From JBFXCK01 sp050182275 (GTDB taxonomy: Bacteria; Pseudomonadota; Alphaproteobacteria; SHNJ01), in NCBI GenBank assembly GCA_050182275.1, contig JBFXCK010000001.1, forward strand, positions 1 through 64,000: a stretch of 64,000 nucleotides of DNA, in the 5' to 3' direction. Of the stretch, positions 48,111-57,532 are shown in pieces; the first letter of the stretch is position 1; every line of letters begins with the position of its first letter. The position numbers were made by a program, and so were the translations under genes. The notes under the pieces are model-generated. The model had not been told where the DNA came from, did not search any database, and saw only the letters and a program-made list of their open reading frames with translations.

Positions 48111-50684
48111 ATGCAACCGAACCTTGCTTTTATCGAGCCGCAGAACGCCAAGGCCGCCAGCCCCTTGATGGCGCAATATTTGGAATTAAAAGCGGGGCAT
48201 CCCCAGGCCTTGCTGTTTTTCCGCTTGGGCGATTTTTATGAATTGTTTTTTGAGGATGCGGTCAAAGCCGCCGCCGCGCTTGATATTACTTTAACCAAAC
48301 GCGGCCAGCATCAGGGCCAAGATATTCCCATGTGCGGCGTGCCCTGGCACCAGGCCGACGGCTATATCGCAAAATTAATTAAGGCGGGCTTTCATGTCGC
48401 CATCGCCGAACAGGCCGAAGGGCCGGCGCCCGCCAAAGGCATTATCGCCCGCCATATCGTGCGCATTATTACGCCCGGCACCGTCACCGAAGAAGGATTG
48501 CTGGAGGCGCGCGCTTCCCATTATTTGGCGGCGTTAGTTGAAGGCGCATTGGCTTGGCTGGAAGTTTCAACCGGCAAATTCATGGTGAAAAGCGCAGAAG
48601 ACGCCGCGCTTGCCGCGCTCTTAGCGCGCCTTTCGCCGCAAGAAATCCTGCTTCCTGAAAATCTGGCGACTAACCCCGTCTTGGACGATTATCAAAAAAT
48701 CCTGGTGCGCCGCCCCGCCGTGCGTTTTTCCGCCGCGGTTTGCGAAAAATTATTGCTCAAGGCCTATGGCATTCAGGCGCTTGATAGTTTGGGAAATTTT
48801 ACCCAAGCCGAAATATCGGCGGCCGGGGCGCTGCTTGATTATGTCGAACTTACCCAAATGGGCAAGCGGCCGCGGCTGGAAAAACTAACGCGGGAAATGG
48901 CCGCCTCGCATATGATGATCGATGGCGCAACTCAGCGCAATTTGGAATTAACCCAAAGCTTTGCCGGCGGGAAGGCGGGATCGCTGCTGGGCCTGGTCGA
49001 CCGCACCCTGACGGCAGCCGGCGGCAGGTTGTTGGCGGAAAGATTGCTGGCGCCCTTGACGGACGCCAAAGCCATTAATGCCCGGCTTGATAGCGTAGAA
49101 TTTTTTATTCAGCAGCCTTCTTTACGCGGCGCATTGCGCGGGGCTTTAAAGCTTTGCCCCGATTTGGCGCGTTCCCTCTCGCGCTTAAGTTTGCAGCGGG
49201 GCGGCCCGCGCGATTTGGCGGCGGTGAAAGATGCGGTTGTGTGCGCGCGCGATTTGCGGCTTGCGCTAACCATGAACTTGCCGCCGGAATTGGCGGCCAT
49301 CGCTCCGGCCTTAGGCGGCTTTGGCGATTTGCTGGATAAATTGGATCGCGCCTTATCCGCCGACTTGCCCTTATTCACGCGCGACGGCGGATTTATCAAG
49401 CGCGGCTATGACGCTTCGTTGGATGAAATTATTTCCGCCCGCGATGACGGCAAAAGGCTGATCGCCAATTTGCAAAGCCGCTACGCCATCGAGGCGAAGG
49501 CGCCGGCGTTAAAAATTAAACATAACAATATTTTGGGTTATTTCATCGAAGTGCCGCCGAAATCGGCCAATGGCATGGGCGAGCCTTTCATTCACCGTCA
49601 AACTTTAAGCACCGGCGTGCGCTTCACCACGGTCGAGCTCGGCGAATTGGAAAGCAAAATCTTAAAGGCGGCCGATCATGCGCTGGCTTTGGAATTAGAA
49701 TTATTCGCTGCCCTATCCACCCTGGTTTTGAACGAGGCCGAGGCGCTGGGGCGCTTGGCGGATAGTTTGGCGGTGCTGGATGTCAGCGCCGCTTTGGCCG
49801 AATTGGCGGTTGAGCGCAATTACGTCCGCGCTACAATCGATGATTCCCTGGCATTTGCAATCACAGGCGGGCGCCATGCGGTGGTGGAAGCCATGGTCAA
49901 TAGTTTCACGCCCAATGATTGCGATTTAAACGCAAATCAAAAATTGTGGCTGATCACCGGCCCCAATATGGCGGGGAAAAGCACGTTTTTGCGGCAAAAC
50001 GCGCTGATCGCGATTCTGGCGCAAATGGGAAGTTTTGTGCCGGCTGCCTCATCCCATATCGGCGTAATTGACCAGGTTTTCAGCCGCGTTGGCGCTGCCG
50101 ATGATTTGGCGCGGGGGCGCTCCACCTTCATGGTTGAAATGGTGGAAACGGCGGCGATTTTAAATCAGGCCGGCCCGCGCGCCCTGGTTATTTTGGATGA
50201 AATCGGCCGCGGCACGGCCACCTTCGATGGCTTGTCGATTGCCTGGGCGGCGCTCGAGCATTTACACGACATCAATCAATGCCGCGCTTTGTTCGCCACC
50301 CATTATCATGAGCTAACCGCGCTTGAGGAAAAATTAAACTCGCTAAAATCTTACAGCATGCAGGTGAAAGAATGGCAGGGCGAAGTGATTTTTCTGCACA
50401 CAGTGGCGGCGGGCGCGGCCGACCGTTCCTATGGTTTGCATGTCGCGAAATTGGCGGGGGTGCCCGAAGCGGTGGTAGCGCGGGCCGCCGAAGTTTTATC
50501 GGCTTTGGAAAAAGACCAGCATCATCAGGCATTGGACGGCTTGGCCAAAACTTTGCCGAAAATGAAGCCTGCGGCCAAGCCAGAAATTCCGCCCGCCTTA
50601 GCGGCGTTAAGCGCGCTTAATCCCGATGATTTTTCACCCAAGGAAGCGCTGGAAGAATTATATAAATTAAAGAAATTAATTTAG
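48111..50684 (+). CDS. mutS: DNA mismatch-repair protein MutS
   Basis: 857 residues, full length. The mismatch-binding 'FFRLGDFYELFFEDA' (FYE) is at the N-terminus, and the ATPase has Walker A 'TGPNMAGKSTFLRQ', Walker B 'LVILDEIGRGTATFDG' and 'FATHYHELTALE'. Domains II-IV are recognisable, and a C-terminal oligomerisation helix ends 'ALEELYKLKKLI'. mutL is not in the window. The 3' end overlaps ftsY by 9 bases. Confidence 0.98.
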   Translation: MQPNLAFIEPQNAKAASPLMAQYLELKAGHPQALLFFRLGDFYELFFEDAVKAAAALDITLTKRGQHQGQDIPMCGVPWHQADGYIAKLIKAGFHVAIAEQAEGPAPAKGIIARHIVRIITPGTVTEEGLLEARASHYLAALVEGALAWLEVSTGKFMVKSAEDAALAALLARLSPQEILLPENLATNPVLDDYQKILVRRPAVRFSAAVCEKLLLKAYGIQALDSLGNFTQAEISAAGALLDYVELTQMGKRPRLEKLTREMAASHMMIDGATQRNLELTQSFAGGKAGSLLGLVDRTLTAAGGRLLAERLLAPLTDAKAINARLDSVEFFIQQPSLRGALRGALKLCPDLARSLSRLSLQRGGPRDLAAVKDAVVCARDLRLALTMNLPPELAAIAPALGGFGDLLDKLDRALSADLPLFTRDGGFIKRGYDASLDEIISARDDGKRLIANLQSRYAIEAKAPALKIKHNNILGYFIEVPPKSANGMGEPFIHRQTLSTGVRFTTVELGELESKILKAADHALALELELFAALSTLVLNEAEALGRLADSLAVLDVSAALAELAVERNYVRATIDDSLAFAITGGRHAVVEAMVNSFTPNDCDLNANQKLWLITGPNMAGKSTFLRQNALIAILAQMGSFVPAASSHIGVIDQVFSRVGAADDLARGRSTFMVEMVETAAILNQAGPRALVILDEIGRGTATFDGLSIAWAALEHLHDINQCRALFATHYHELTALEEKLNSLKSYSMQVKEWQGEVIFLHTVAAGAADRSYGLHVAKLAGVPEAVVARAAEVLSALEKDQHHQALDGLAKTLPKMKPAAKPEIPPALAALSALNPDDFSPKEALEELYKLKKLI

Positions 50685-51578
50685 GCCCAGCAGGCTTTTA
50701 GAAAAATCTTGCGGATCAAAGCTTTGCAAATCTTCCAACGCCTCGCCCACGCCAATGGCGTAAATCGGCAAGTTGAATTTTTGGGCCAGCGCCACCACCA
50801 CGCCGCCTTTGGCGCTGCCGTCTAATTTGGTGATGATCAGGCCCGTCACATTCGCCGCTTTTTGAAACGCTTCTACTTGCGCCACGGCGTTTTGGCCGAT
50901 GGTCGCATCCAAAATTAAAATCGAGGCGTGGGGCGCGGTTGGCTCCAATTTTTGCAAGACGCGAATAACTTTTTCTAACTCCGCCATTAAATTGGCGTTG
51001 GCTTGCAGGCGGCCCGCCGTGTCGATTAACAGCACGTCATAATTTTTGGCTACGGCTTCCTGATAGGCTTGATGCGCAATGGCGGCGGAATCTTTGGTGT
51101 CGGTTGTGAATAAGGGAATTTGCGCGCGCGTGGCCCATACCGCCAATTGCTGATTGGCGGCGGCGCGGAACGTATCGCCCGCTGCAACCAGCACTTTTAA
51201 ATTTTGCTGACGCCATTGTTCGGCCAATTTGCCCAATGTCGTGGTTTTGCCGCTGCCATTGACGCCGACCATCAGCACGACAAAAGGTTTATGGGCGGTT
51301 GGATCCAAGCGTTGCGCCAGCGGCGAGAGAATTTTAGAAATTTCTTCGCTTAGAAATTGACGGATAGAAGTTTCATCAACATCTTTTTCAAAGCGCGTAT
51401 TCCGTAATTTTTCGATTAATTGCGCCGCCGTATCAACGCCCAAATCATGGCCGATTAATAATTCCTCCAATTCGTTTAAGCTTTGTGCATCCAATTTTTT
51501 GCGGGCGAAAATATCGCGCAAAGACTGGCTTAAAGGGTTGGCGGTTTTTGTTAGCGCCGATTTTAATTTTTGCCACAT
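50676..51578 (-). CDS. ftsY: Signal recognition particle receptor FtsY
   Basis: 300 residues, without the long acidic A domain found in E. coli. The N domain, then the G domain with 'VGVNGSGKTTTLGKLAEQW' (G1), 'VAAGDTFRAAANQQL', 'LLIDTAGRLQANANLMAEL' and 'ITKLDGSAKGGVVVALAQ'. It receives SRP-ribosome complexes at the membrane. Its partner Ffh is 2.4 kb downstream. Confidence 0.97.
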   Translation of the reverse strand: MWQKLKSALTKTANPLSQSLRDIFARKKLDAQSLNELEELLIGHDLGVDTAAQLIEKLRNTRFEKDVDETSIRQFLSEEISKILSPLAQRLDPTAHKPFVVLMVGVNGSGKTTTLGKLAEQWRQQNLKVLVAAGDTFRAAANQQLAVWATRAQIPLFTTDTKDSAAIAHQAYQEAVAKNYDVLLIDTAGRLQANANLMAELEKVIRVLQKLEPTAPHASILILDATIGQNAVAQVEAFQKAANVTGLIITKLDGSAKGGVVVALAQKFNLPIYAIGVGEALEDLQSFDPQDFSKSLLGLN

Positions 51579-52399
51579 TAATATTGATCCAAATTAAAGC
51601 TGCCGGTAAAAGAGGTGGCGTAAGGCCCGGTCATCATCACATGGCCGTCTTTTAAATAAGAAATCTCTAATTCACCGCCATCTAAAATAACCGTGGCTTC
51701 GCGCGCCGTTAAGTGGCGGCGGAATCCGGCGACGGCTGCGGCGCAGGCGGCGGTGCCGCAAGCCTCGGTAATGCCGGCGCCGCGTTCCCATACGCGCAAG
51801 CGGATTTTATTGGGCGCCAAAATTTGCGCAAAACTAATATTGGCGCGCTCAGGAAACATGGGGTGGCATTCAAGAAGGGGGCCATGGCTGGCTACATCGA
51901 TTTTAGCCGCATCATCGACAAAAAACACCGCATGCGGGTTGCCCATGCTAACGCCCGATGGGTTGGCAAAACCGGCATAGTCAAGCGGGATGTGGTTGGG
52001 ATCGCAAGCCCTGGCCAAAGGAATATCCCGCCAATCCAATTTCGCAATCCCCATATCAACCGCGATGCGCCTATCAGGAGCCTCGGAACATTCCAAAATG
52101 CCGGCGCGGGTTTCAAGGGTGATATGATTCGCGCCATTTTCCTGCATAATTAAAGCCGCCACACAGCGCGTAGCGTTGCCACAAGATCCAACCTCGCCGC
52201 CATCGCCATTGTAAATGCGCATAAAGGCGGCAGCGTTTTTGGAATTTTCAATTAAAATCAATTGATCACAGCCAATGCCGCGCTTGCGGCCGCTTAAATG
52301 GCGGATTTCTTCCGGCGACAGGCCCAGCTTATTTTGCCGCGTATCGATAATGATAAAATCATTACCCAGCCCATGCATTTTGCGAAAATTGACGATCAT
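51578..52399 (-). CDS. dapF: Diaminopimelate epimerase
   Basis: 273 residues. Two-base racemase with the catalytic cysteines in 'SCGNATRCVAALI' and 'EACGTAACAAAVAG'. 'MHGLGNDFIIIDTR' is the family start. It supplies meso-diaminopimelate for peptidoglycan and lysine. Its stop abuts the ftsY start, and it is divergent to the DUF1007 gene. Confidence 0.97.
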   Translation of the reverse strand: MIVNFRKMHGLGNDFIIIDTRQNKLGLSPEEIRHLSGRKRGIGCDQLILIENSKNAAAFMRIYNGDGGEVGSCGNATRCVAALIMQENGANHITLETRAGILECSEAPDRRIAVDMGIAKLDWRDIPLARACDPNHIPLDYAGFANPSGVSMGNPHAVFFVDDAAKIDVASHGPLLECHPMFPERANISFAQILAPNKIRLRVWERGAGITEACGTAACAAAVAGFRRHLTAREATVILDGGELEISYLKDGHVMMTGPYATSFTGSFNLDQY

Positions 52400-52419
52400 T
52401 TCCTTAAAATAGGCTATAA

Positions 52420-53004
52420 ATGCCGATGATGCGATACTTATTTATTATTCTAGCGTTGCTGTGGGCGGAAAATGCCGCCGCGCACCCGCATGTTTTCATT
52501 ACCGCCAAGGCCGCCTTTGTGGTGAAGGAGGGCAAGATCATAGGCATCCGCCAATTCTGGGTGTATGATCCTCTTTTCAGCAATGATTTGATGCTAACCT
52601 TCGATAGCGACCGCGATAAAAAACTAAGCGCCGCCGAACAGCAAAAAATGGGCGGCGAGATATTGAAAAACTTGAAGGAATTTCATTATTTTACTTTCAT
52701 CGAAAATGGCGGGAAGAAAATCGACAATGTAACCGTCGCCGAGTTTCAGGCGGCGGCGGGGGCAAGAGTCGCGATGTCGTTTTTGGCGATATTGCCGGAA
52801 CCAATCGCCTTGAAAGAACAGCAATTATCCTTGCGCACGTATGATCCAAGCTATTATGTCGAAGTAATGGTGGATAACAAAGAACCCGTGCTTTATGAAA
52901 ATTTCGGTCAAAATATTTGTCATTTTACCCGCGACTTTGATCAGCAACACCGCTATTTTGGCGGGGTAATCGTTCCGGAAAAGGTGAATCTTGTTTGCCC
53001 TTAG
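52420..53004 (+). CDS. DUF1007 family periplasmic protein
   Basis: 194 residues with a signal peptide (cleavage about after 'ENAAA', residue 21) and the family start 'HPHVFITAKAAFV'. It includes an EF-hand-like acidic loop 'DSDRDKKLSAAE'. DUF1007 genes are commonly paired with NicO/RcnA-type exporters, as here: it overlaps the next gene by 14 bases. A periplasmic metal-handling role is inferred. Confidence 0.88.
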   Translation: MPMMRYLFIILALLWAENAAAHPHVFITAKAAFVVKEGKIIGIRQFWVYDPLFSNDLMLTFDSDRDKKLSAAEQQKMGGEILKNLKEFHYFTFIENGGKKIDNVTVAEFQAAAGARVAMSFLAILPEPIALKEQQLSLRTYDPSYYVEVMVDNKEPVLYENFGQNICHFTRDFDQQHRYFGGVIVPEKVNLVCP

Positions 53005-53857
53005 TTTGATCATGGTTGTATTGCTTGCCTGCCCGGCGCTGGCGAATCCTTTGCTGGGCACCGGCGGGGCCGCGCCCGCAACCGGCTTTGCCTGGCTGGT
53101 TGAATGGCAATCCAAGGTTAATCACGAATTAGCGGAAATCACTTTGGCCTTGCAGCAGGGCGCATCCTTGCAGGTGGCGGGCTGGGCTTTGGTGTTGTCC
53201 TTTTTATATGGCGTCTTGCACGCAGCGGGGCCGGGCCATGCGAAAACGGTGGTGGCTTCTTATTTTTTGACCCGGCAGGCGAAATGGGTTGAAGGCGTGA
53301 TGATGGCGCTTAGGGTGGCGCTGGTGCATATCGCCACTTCGGTGATTATCGTGACGATGATTTATTTGGCGATCAGCCCTAATTTATTGAACAGCGCCGA
53401 GGGTACGCGCTGGGTCAGCATTATCAGCTATGCATTAATTGTGATGATCGGCATTTATCTAATCGCCCGCGCTTTGCGCTTGGCGCCAGCGCCACCGCAT
53501 GGCGAAGTTTGCTGCGAAGGCGCGCATGACGAAAAAAGCGCCGAAAAATATCACCGTAAAACCGATGCTATCATCGGCTTTGCCGCCGGCATGATTCCAT
53601 GCCCCGGCCCCATATTGGTAATGCTGTTTGCGCTGGCGCATGATTTGATCCCGTTTGGCATTCTCGCCTCCTTATTTATGGCGATGGGGATGTTTTTAAC
53701 CATTATGACCGTGGCTTTGCTTGCGATTGCCGGAAAAGCCGGGGTTTTCAAGGCGGTCGAGGGGCCCCTAACCATGCGCCTTAGCCAGGGACTGGCTCTT
53801 TTGGGCGGCCTTATCATTACCGCTTTTGGGGCGTTAGAGCTTTTCAGCCTGATTTGA
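52991..53857 (+). CDS. NicO / RcnA-type nickel-cobalt transporter
   Basis: 288 residues with six or seven hydrophobic segments. The key 'LHAAGPGHAKTVVASYFL' and 'AAGMIPCPGPILVM' motifs mark the NicO family. A short His/Cys/Glu-containing loop ('HGEVCCEGAHDEKSAEKYH') between them could bind metal. It starts with TTG inside the preceding gene. Export of Ni, Co or another metal is inferred from the family. Confidence 0.88.
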   Translation: MFALSLIMVVLLACPALANPLLGTGGAAPATGFAWLVEWQSKVNHELAEITLALQQGASLQVAGWALVLSFLYGVLHAAGPGHAKTVVASYFLTRQAKWVEGVMMALRVALVHIATSVIIVTMIYLAISPNLLNSAEGTRWVSIISYALIVMIGIYLIARALRLAPAPPHGEVCCEGAHDEKSAEKYHRKTDAIIGFAAGMIPCPGPILVMLFALAHDLIPFGILASLFMAMGMFLTIMTVALLAIAGKAGVFKAVEGPLTMRLSQGLALLGGLIITAFGALELFSLI

Positions 53858-53882
53858 CAAATCCCCGCTTTTTGTCTATAAA
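53854..53882 (+). promoter_or_regulatory. Strong sigma-70 type promoter upstream of ffh
   Basis: TTGACA (53854-53859), a 17-base spacer and TATAAA (53877-53882). It overlaps the stop codon of the transporter gene. The predicted start near 53889 gives a leader of about 95 bases that holds an intrinsic terminator. Confidence 0.75.
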
Positions 53883-53914
53883 ACCCATGAAATTAAAGGG
53901 GCTTTAAGCCCTGC

Positions 53915-53950
53915 CACCCGTCCGCGAGGGTTCGCGCACGGGTGTTTTTT
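53915..53950 (+). terminator. Intrinsic terminator / attenuator in the ffh leader
   Basis: CACCCGT (53915-53921) pairs with ACGGGTG (53938-53944), with an inner stem CGCGA / TCGCG and a GGGT loop, followed by six T. A preceding small hairpin GGGCTT-T-AAGCCC lies at about 53900-53912. Together with the promoter this could make a short RNA of about 60 bases or attenuate ffh. Confidence 0.75.
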
Positions 53951-53984
53951 GTTGTTAAAGGGCTAATAAAAAAGAGGCAGTTGA

Positions 53985-55346
53985 TTGTTTGATAGCCTGA
54001 CCAAAAAATTCACCGGCGCGTTTGACGCTTTACGCCGCCGCGGCAAATTAAGCGCGGATGACGTGCGCGAGGCTTTGCGCGATATCCGCCGCGCGTTATT
54101 AGAGGCCGATGTTGCGCTTCCGGTTTTAAAAGACTTTTTGGCCAAGGTTGAAACCCAGGCTTTGCAAGAGGAAGTTTTAAAAAATGTCCGGGGCGGCGAT
54201 CAGGTCGTTAAAATCGTGCATGACGAGCTGGCGGCCATGCTGGGCGAATCGGCGCCGCTGAATTTGAATGTAACGCCGCCTGCTGTGATAATGATGGCGG
54301 GTTTGCAAGGTTCGGGCAAAACCACCAGTGCGGCGAAATTGGCCAAGCGTTTGCAAGATAAAGCCCGCAAAAAAGTTTTATTGGCCTCGCTCGATATTTA
54401 CCGCCCAGCGGCGCAGGAGCAATTGGAAATCCTGGCCAAGCAAATCGGCGGCATGTCTTTGCCGATTGTGGCCGGTGAAAAACCGCTTGCCATTGCCGAG
54501 CGCGCCTTGCGCGAAGGGAAAAGCGGCCATTTCGACGTGGTGATTCTTGATACGGCGGGCCGTTTGCAAATCGACGCCGAATTAATGGCGGAATTGATAG
54601 CTATCCGCGATTTCGCCAAGCCTGCCGAAATTTTATTGGTGGCTGACGCCATGACCGGGCAAGAGGCGGTGAATATCGCCAAGGGTTTTCATGAACAAGT
54701 CGGCGTTAGCGGCATTATCCTAACCCGGCTTGATGGCGATGCGCGTGGCGGCGCTGCGCTTTCGATGCGCGCCATTACGGGCCAGCCGATTAAATTTATT
54801 GGCGTTGGCGAAAAAATAGACCAATTGGAAGAATTTCACGGGCCGCGCCTGGCCAGCCGCATCTTGGATATGGGCGATGTGGTCAGCTTGGTTGAAAAGG
54901 CGATTGAGAATATCGATCAGCTTGAAGCCGAAAAATCGGCGGCGCGCTTCGCCAAGAACGAGCTTGATTTAAACGATTTGTTGGCGCAAATGCGCAACAT
55001 GCAAAAATTGGGCGGGCTTGGCGGCATGATGAATTTGCTGCCCGGCATGGGCCGCATGAAAGAACAATTGAACAAGGTCGATGACAGCGCTTTGAAAAAA
55101 CAAGAAGCGATTATTTTATCGATGACGCCCGTGGAACGTAAAAACCCCGATCTTATCAAGGCTTCCCGCAAGCAGCGCATTGCCAATGGGTCGGGCACCA
55201 GGGTCGAGGATATTAATAAGCTTTTGAAAAATTTCATGGAGGCGAAAAAAATGATGAAGCAAATGAACAAAATGGGCGGCATGGAAAAAATGGCCCAAAT
55301 GTTCGGCGGCGGCAAAATGGGCTTACCTCCCAAATTGCCTTTCTAA
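53985..55346 (+). CDS. ffh: Signal recognition particle protein Ffh
   Basis: 453 residues from a TTG start ('(M)FDSLTKKFTGAFDALRRRGKL'). The NG domain has 'AGLQGSGKTTSAAKLAKRL', 'DTAGRLQIDAELMAEL' and 'LTRLDGDARGGAALS'; the Met-rich M domain binds 4.5S RNA ('GGLGGMMNLLPGMGRMKEQL', 'RKQRIANGSGTRVEDIN'). It is the first gene of the ffh-rpsP-rimM-trmD-rplS unit. Confidence 0.97.
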   Translation: MFDSLTKKFTGAFDALRRRGKLSADDVREALRDIRRALLEADVALPVLKDFLAKVETQALQEEVLKNVRGGDQVVKIVHDELAAMLGESAPLNLNVTPPAVIMMAGLQGSGKTTSAAKLAKRLQDKARKKVLLASLDIYRPAAQEQLEILAKQIGGMSLPIVAGEKPLAIAERALREGKSGHFDVVILDTAGRLQIDAELMAELIAIRDFAKPAEILLVADAMTGQEAVNIAKGFHEQVGVSGIILTRLDGDARGGAALSMRAITGQPIKFIGVGEKIDQLEEFHGPRLASRILDMGDVVSLVEKAIENIDQLEAEKSAARFAKNELDLNDLLAQMRNMQKLGGLGGMMNLLPGMGRMKEQLNKVDDSALKKQEAIILSMTPVERKNPDLIKASRKQRIANGSGTRVEDINKLLKNFMEAKKMMKQMNKMGGMEKMAQMFGGGKMGLPPKLPF

Positions 55347-55393
55347 GGGTTTTTATTTTTTTAACTTTAACTAACTACTTGAAAGGAAATAGT

Positions 55394-55789
55394 ATGGCTT
55401 TAAAAATTCGCATGTCGCGGCACGGCACCAAAAACCGGCCCTTTTACCACATCGTAATTGCGGAACATACCGCCCCGCGCGATGGCAGCTTTGTCGAGCG
55501 CGTGGGTTCTTACAACCCGCTTTTGCCGCGCGATCATGAACACCGCATTCTGCTGAAAGAAGACCGCATCAAATATTGGCTGTCGGTTGGCGCAACGCCG
55601 TCCGACCGTGTCGCGCGTTTTCTGGGCGATGCCAAGATTATTGAAAAGCCGAAATACTATCCAAGCCCGAAGAAAAGCGCTCCCCGGGCCAAAACCCAGG
55701 AACGCCTGAAAGCGGCCAATGAAGGCGGCGCTGCGCCTGCCGCTCCTGCCGCCGAAGCAGCCCCCGCTGCTGAAGCGCCGGCAGCTTAA
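55394..55789 (+). CDS. rpsP: 30S ribosomal protein bS16
   Basis: 131 residues. 'ALKIRMSRHGTKNRPFYHIVIAE' and 'VGSYNPLLP' are universal in bS16. The ATG at 55394 has AAAGGA upstream. It carries a C-terminal Ala/Pro extension of about 45 residues, common in alphaproteobacteria. Confidence 0.97.
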   Translation: MALKIRMSRHGTKNRPFYHIVIAEHTAPRDGSFVERVGSYNPLLPRDHEHRILLKEDRIKYWLSVGATPSDRVARFLGDAKIIEKPKYYPSPKKSAPRAKTQERLKAANEGGAAPAAPAAEAAPAAEAPAA

Positions 55790-55800
55790 GAAGGCGCCCC

Positions 55801-56367
55801 ATGCAAGCTATGACCAGGCCATCCAAACCATCAGCTAAACCGGTTCTTGATCAAGAACCGGCAAAGCTTTTGCTTGGCCAAGTGGTGGGGGTTAAAGGCT
55901 TGCAAGGCCATGTGCGCGTTAAAAGCTTCACCGCAAGGGCGGAGGATTTGGATGCTTATGGCGCGCTTTGTGATGACAAGGGCAATGAATATAAGGTGAA
56001 GGTTACGGAAGCATCCCCCAATCTGGTTATTGCCAAAATCAAAGGCGTTGATGACCGGAACGCGGCAGAAAAACTAAAAGGCCTGAAACTTTTCATTGCG
56101 CGCGATCAATTGCCGAAAGCAAAGGAGCATGAATTTTATCATGCCGATTTGATCGGGCTTGAGGTGCGCGATAGCAAAGGCCAATCCCTGGGTGCGATCA
56201 AAGGCGTTTATAATTATGGCGCCGGCGATATTATCGAAGTGAAACTGATTAATGGCGGCGAAGTTTTGTGGTCTTTCACCCGCAAAATTTTTCCCACCAT
56301 CAACATTGCCGAAGGCTATGTCACCGCAGAGCCGCCCCTGGAAACAGAGGCAGAGGGAAAAGCATGA
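55801..56367 (+). CDS. rimM: 16S rRNA processing protein RimM
   Basis: 188 residues. 'LLGQVVGVKGLQGHVRVKSFT' marks the N-terminal RimM domain and 'FYHADLIGLEV' and 'IEVKLINGGEVLWSF' the PRC barrel. RimM assists maturation of the 30S head. It overlaps trmD by 4 bases. Confidence 0.95.
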   Translation: MQAMTRPSKPSAKPVLDQEPAKLLLGQVVGVKGLQGHVRVKSFTARAEDLDAYGALCDDKGNEYKVKVTEASPNLVIAKIKGVDDRNAAEKLKGLKLFIARDQLPKAKEHEFYHADLIGLEVRDSKGQSLGAIKGVYNYGAGDIIEVKLINGGEVLWSFTRKIFPTINIAEGYVTAEPPLETEAEGKA

Positions 56368-57065
56368 GCTGGACCGCCACCATCTTAACGCTGTTTCCGG
56401 AAATGCTGCCGGGGCCGCTTGGCCATTCGCTGGCGGGGCAGGCGTTGCAAAAAGGCTTGTGGCGGTTGGATGTTAAAAATATCCGCGATTTTGCGCCCGG
56501 TAAGCACCAAAGTGTCGATGACACGCCTTTTGGCGGCGGCGCCGGCATGGTGTTAAAGCCCGATGTTATCGATGCCGCTTTGCAAAATGTAAAAAATGCG
56601 CCCGGCCCCAAAATTTATTTATCGCCGCGCGGAACGCCCTTCACTCAAAAACTGGCCGAAGAATGGGCTAAGGGGCCCGGTGTGACGATGCTTTGCGGGC
56701 GCTATGAAGGGGTTGATCAGCGCGCCCTCGATAAATGGCAATTGCAGGAAGTCAGCCTTGGCGATTTTATTTTGTCGGGCGGCGAATTGGCCGCGCTTTC
56801 GATGCTGGATGCCTCTATCCGTTTATTGCCGGGCGTGATGGGTAAAGAAGAATCATTAACCGAGGAATCTTTAAGCAACGGTCTTTTGGAGTATCCGCAC
56901 TACACCAAGCCGCGCGAATGGGAAGGCAAGGCGGTGCCCGAAGTCCTGCTTAGCGGGCATCATGGGCAAATCGAGGCTTGGCGCAAATCCCAGGCCGAAG
57001 CCTTAACCAAGGAAAGACGGCCCGATTTATGGGCGCTTTATCAATCGCGCAAAAATGTTGCGTAA
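56364..57065 (+). CDS. trmD: tRNA (guanine-N1)-methyltransferase TrmD
   Basis: 233 residues. It methylates G37 of tRNAs. The trefoil-knot fold is shown by 'DTPFGGGAGMVLKPDVI', 'YLSPRGTPFTQKLA', 'LLCGRYEGVDQRALDKW' type sequence and 'SLGDFILSGGELAAL'. The ATG at 56364 is chosen over an upstream in-frame start inside rimM. Confidence 0.97.
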   Translation: MSWTATILTLFPEMLPGPLGHSLAGQALQKGLWRLDVKNIRDFAPGKHQSVDDTPFGGGAGMVLKPDVIDAALQNVKNAPGPKIYLSPRGTPFTQKLAEEWAKGPGVTMLCGRYEGVDQRALDKWQLQEVSLGDFILSGGELAALSMLDASIRLLPGVMGKEESLTEESLSNGLLEYPHYTKPREWEGKAVPEVLLSGHHGQIEAWRKSQAEALTKERRPDLWALYQSRKNVA

Positions 57066-57104
57066 TGACGTTAAACCGATTACAACCATTGAAGGAGAAT
57101 AAAC

Positions 57105-57509
57105 ATGAATACTTTGCAAGAATTTGAACAACAGCAGGTTAAAGCCCTTTCGGCCGACAAGCGCATTCCCGATTTTGCGCCCGGCGATACGGTCAAAGTC
57201 AACGTCAAAGTGGTGGAAGGCGAACGCGTCCGTTTGCAGGCTTTTGAAGGCGTGTGCATCGCGCGCAAAAACGCCGGCGTTAATTCCAACTTTACTTTGC
57301 GCAAAATTTCATACGGTGAAGGCGTTGAGCGCGTGTTTCCGCTTTACTCGCCGCAAGTGGCGAATATCGAGTTGATCCGCCAAGGCGATGTGGCGCGCGC
57401 CAAGCTTTATTACTTGCGCGGCCGCACCGGCAAGAGCGCCCGCATCAAGGAATTGGGCGGCGTGCAGGATGACGCGGCGCCGGAATCGGCGACGGGCACC
57501 GAGGCTTAA
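57105..57509 (+). CDS. rplS: 50S ribosomal protein bL19
   Basis: 134 residues. 'FAPGDTVKVNVKVVEGERVRLQAFEGVCIARK', 'SYGEGVERVFPLYSPQV' and 'KLYYLRGRTGKSARIKE' are the bL19 signatures. AAGGAG site before the ATG. The operon ends at the terminator at 57569-57611. Confidence 0.97.
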   Translation: MNTLQEFEQQQVKALSADKRIPDFAPGDTVKVNVKVVEGERVRLQAFEGVCIARKNAGVNSNFTLRKISYGEGVERVFPLYSPQVANIELIRQGDVARAKLYYLRGRTGKSARIKELGGVQDDAAPESATGTEA

Positions 57510-57532
57510 TTTAAACTTTTTATAAATCAACT

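Noticed and set aside
53887..53907. Six-codon leader peptide MKLKGL before ffh
   Set aside because: Its ATG lies upstream of the predicted transcription start, and no ribosome site precedes it.
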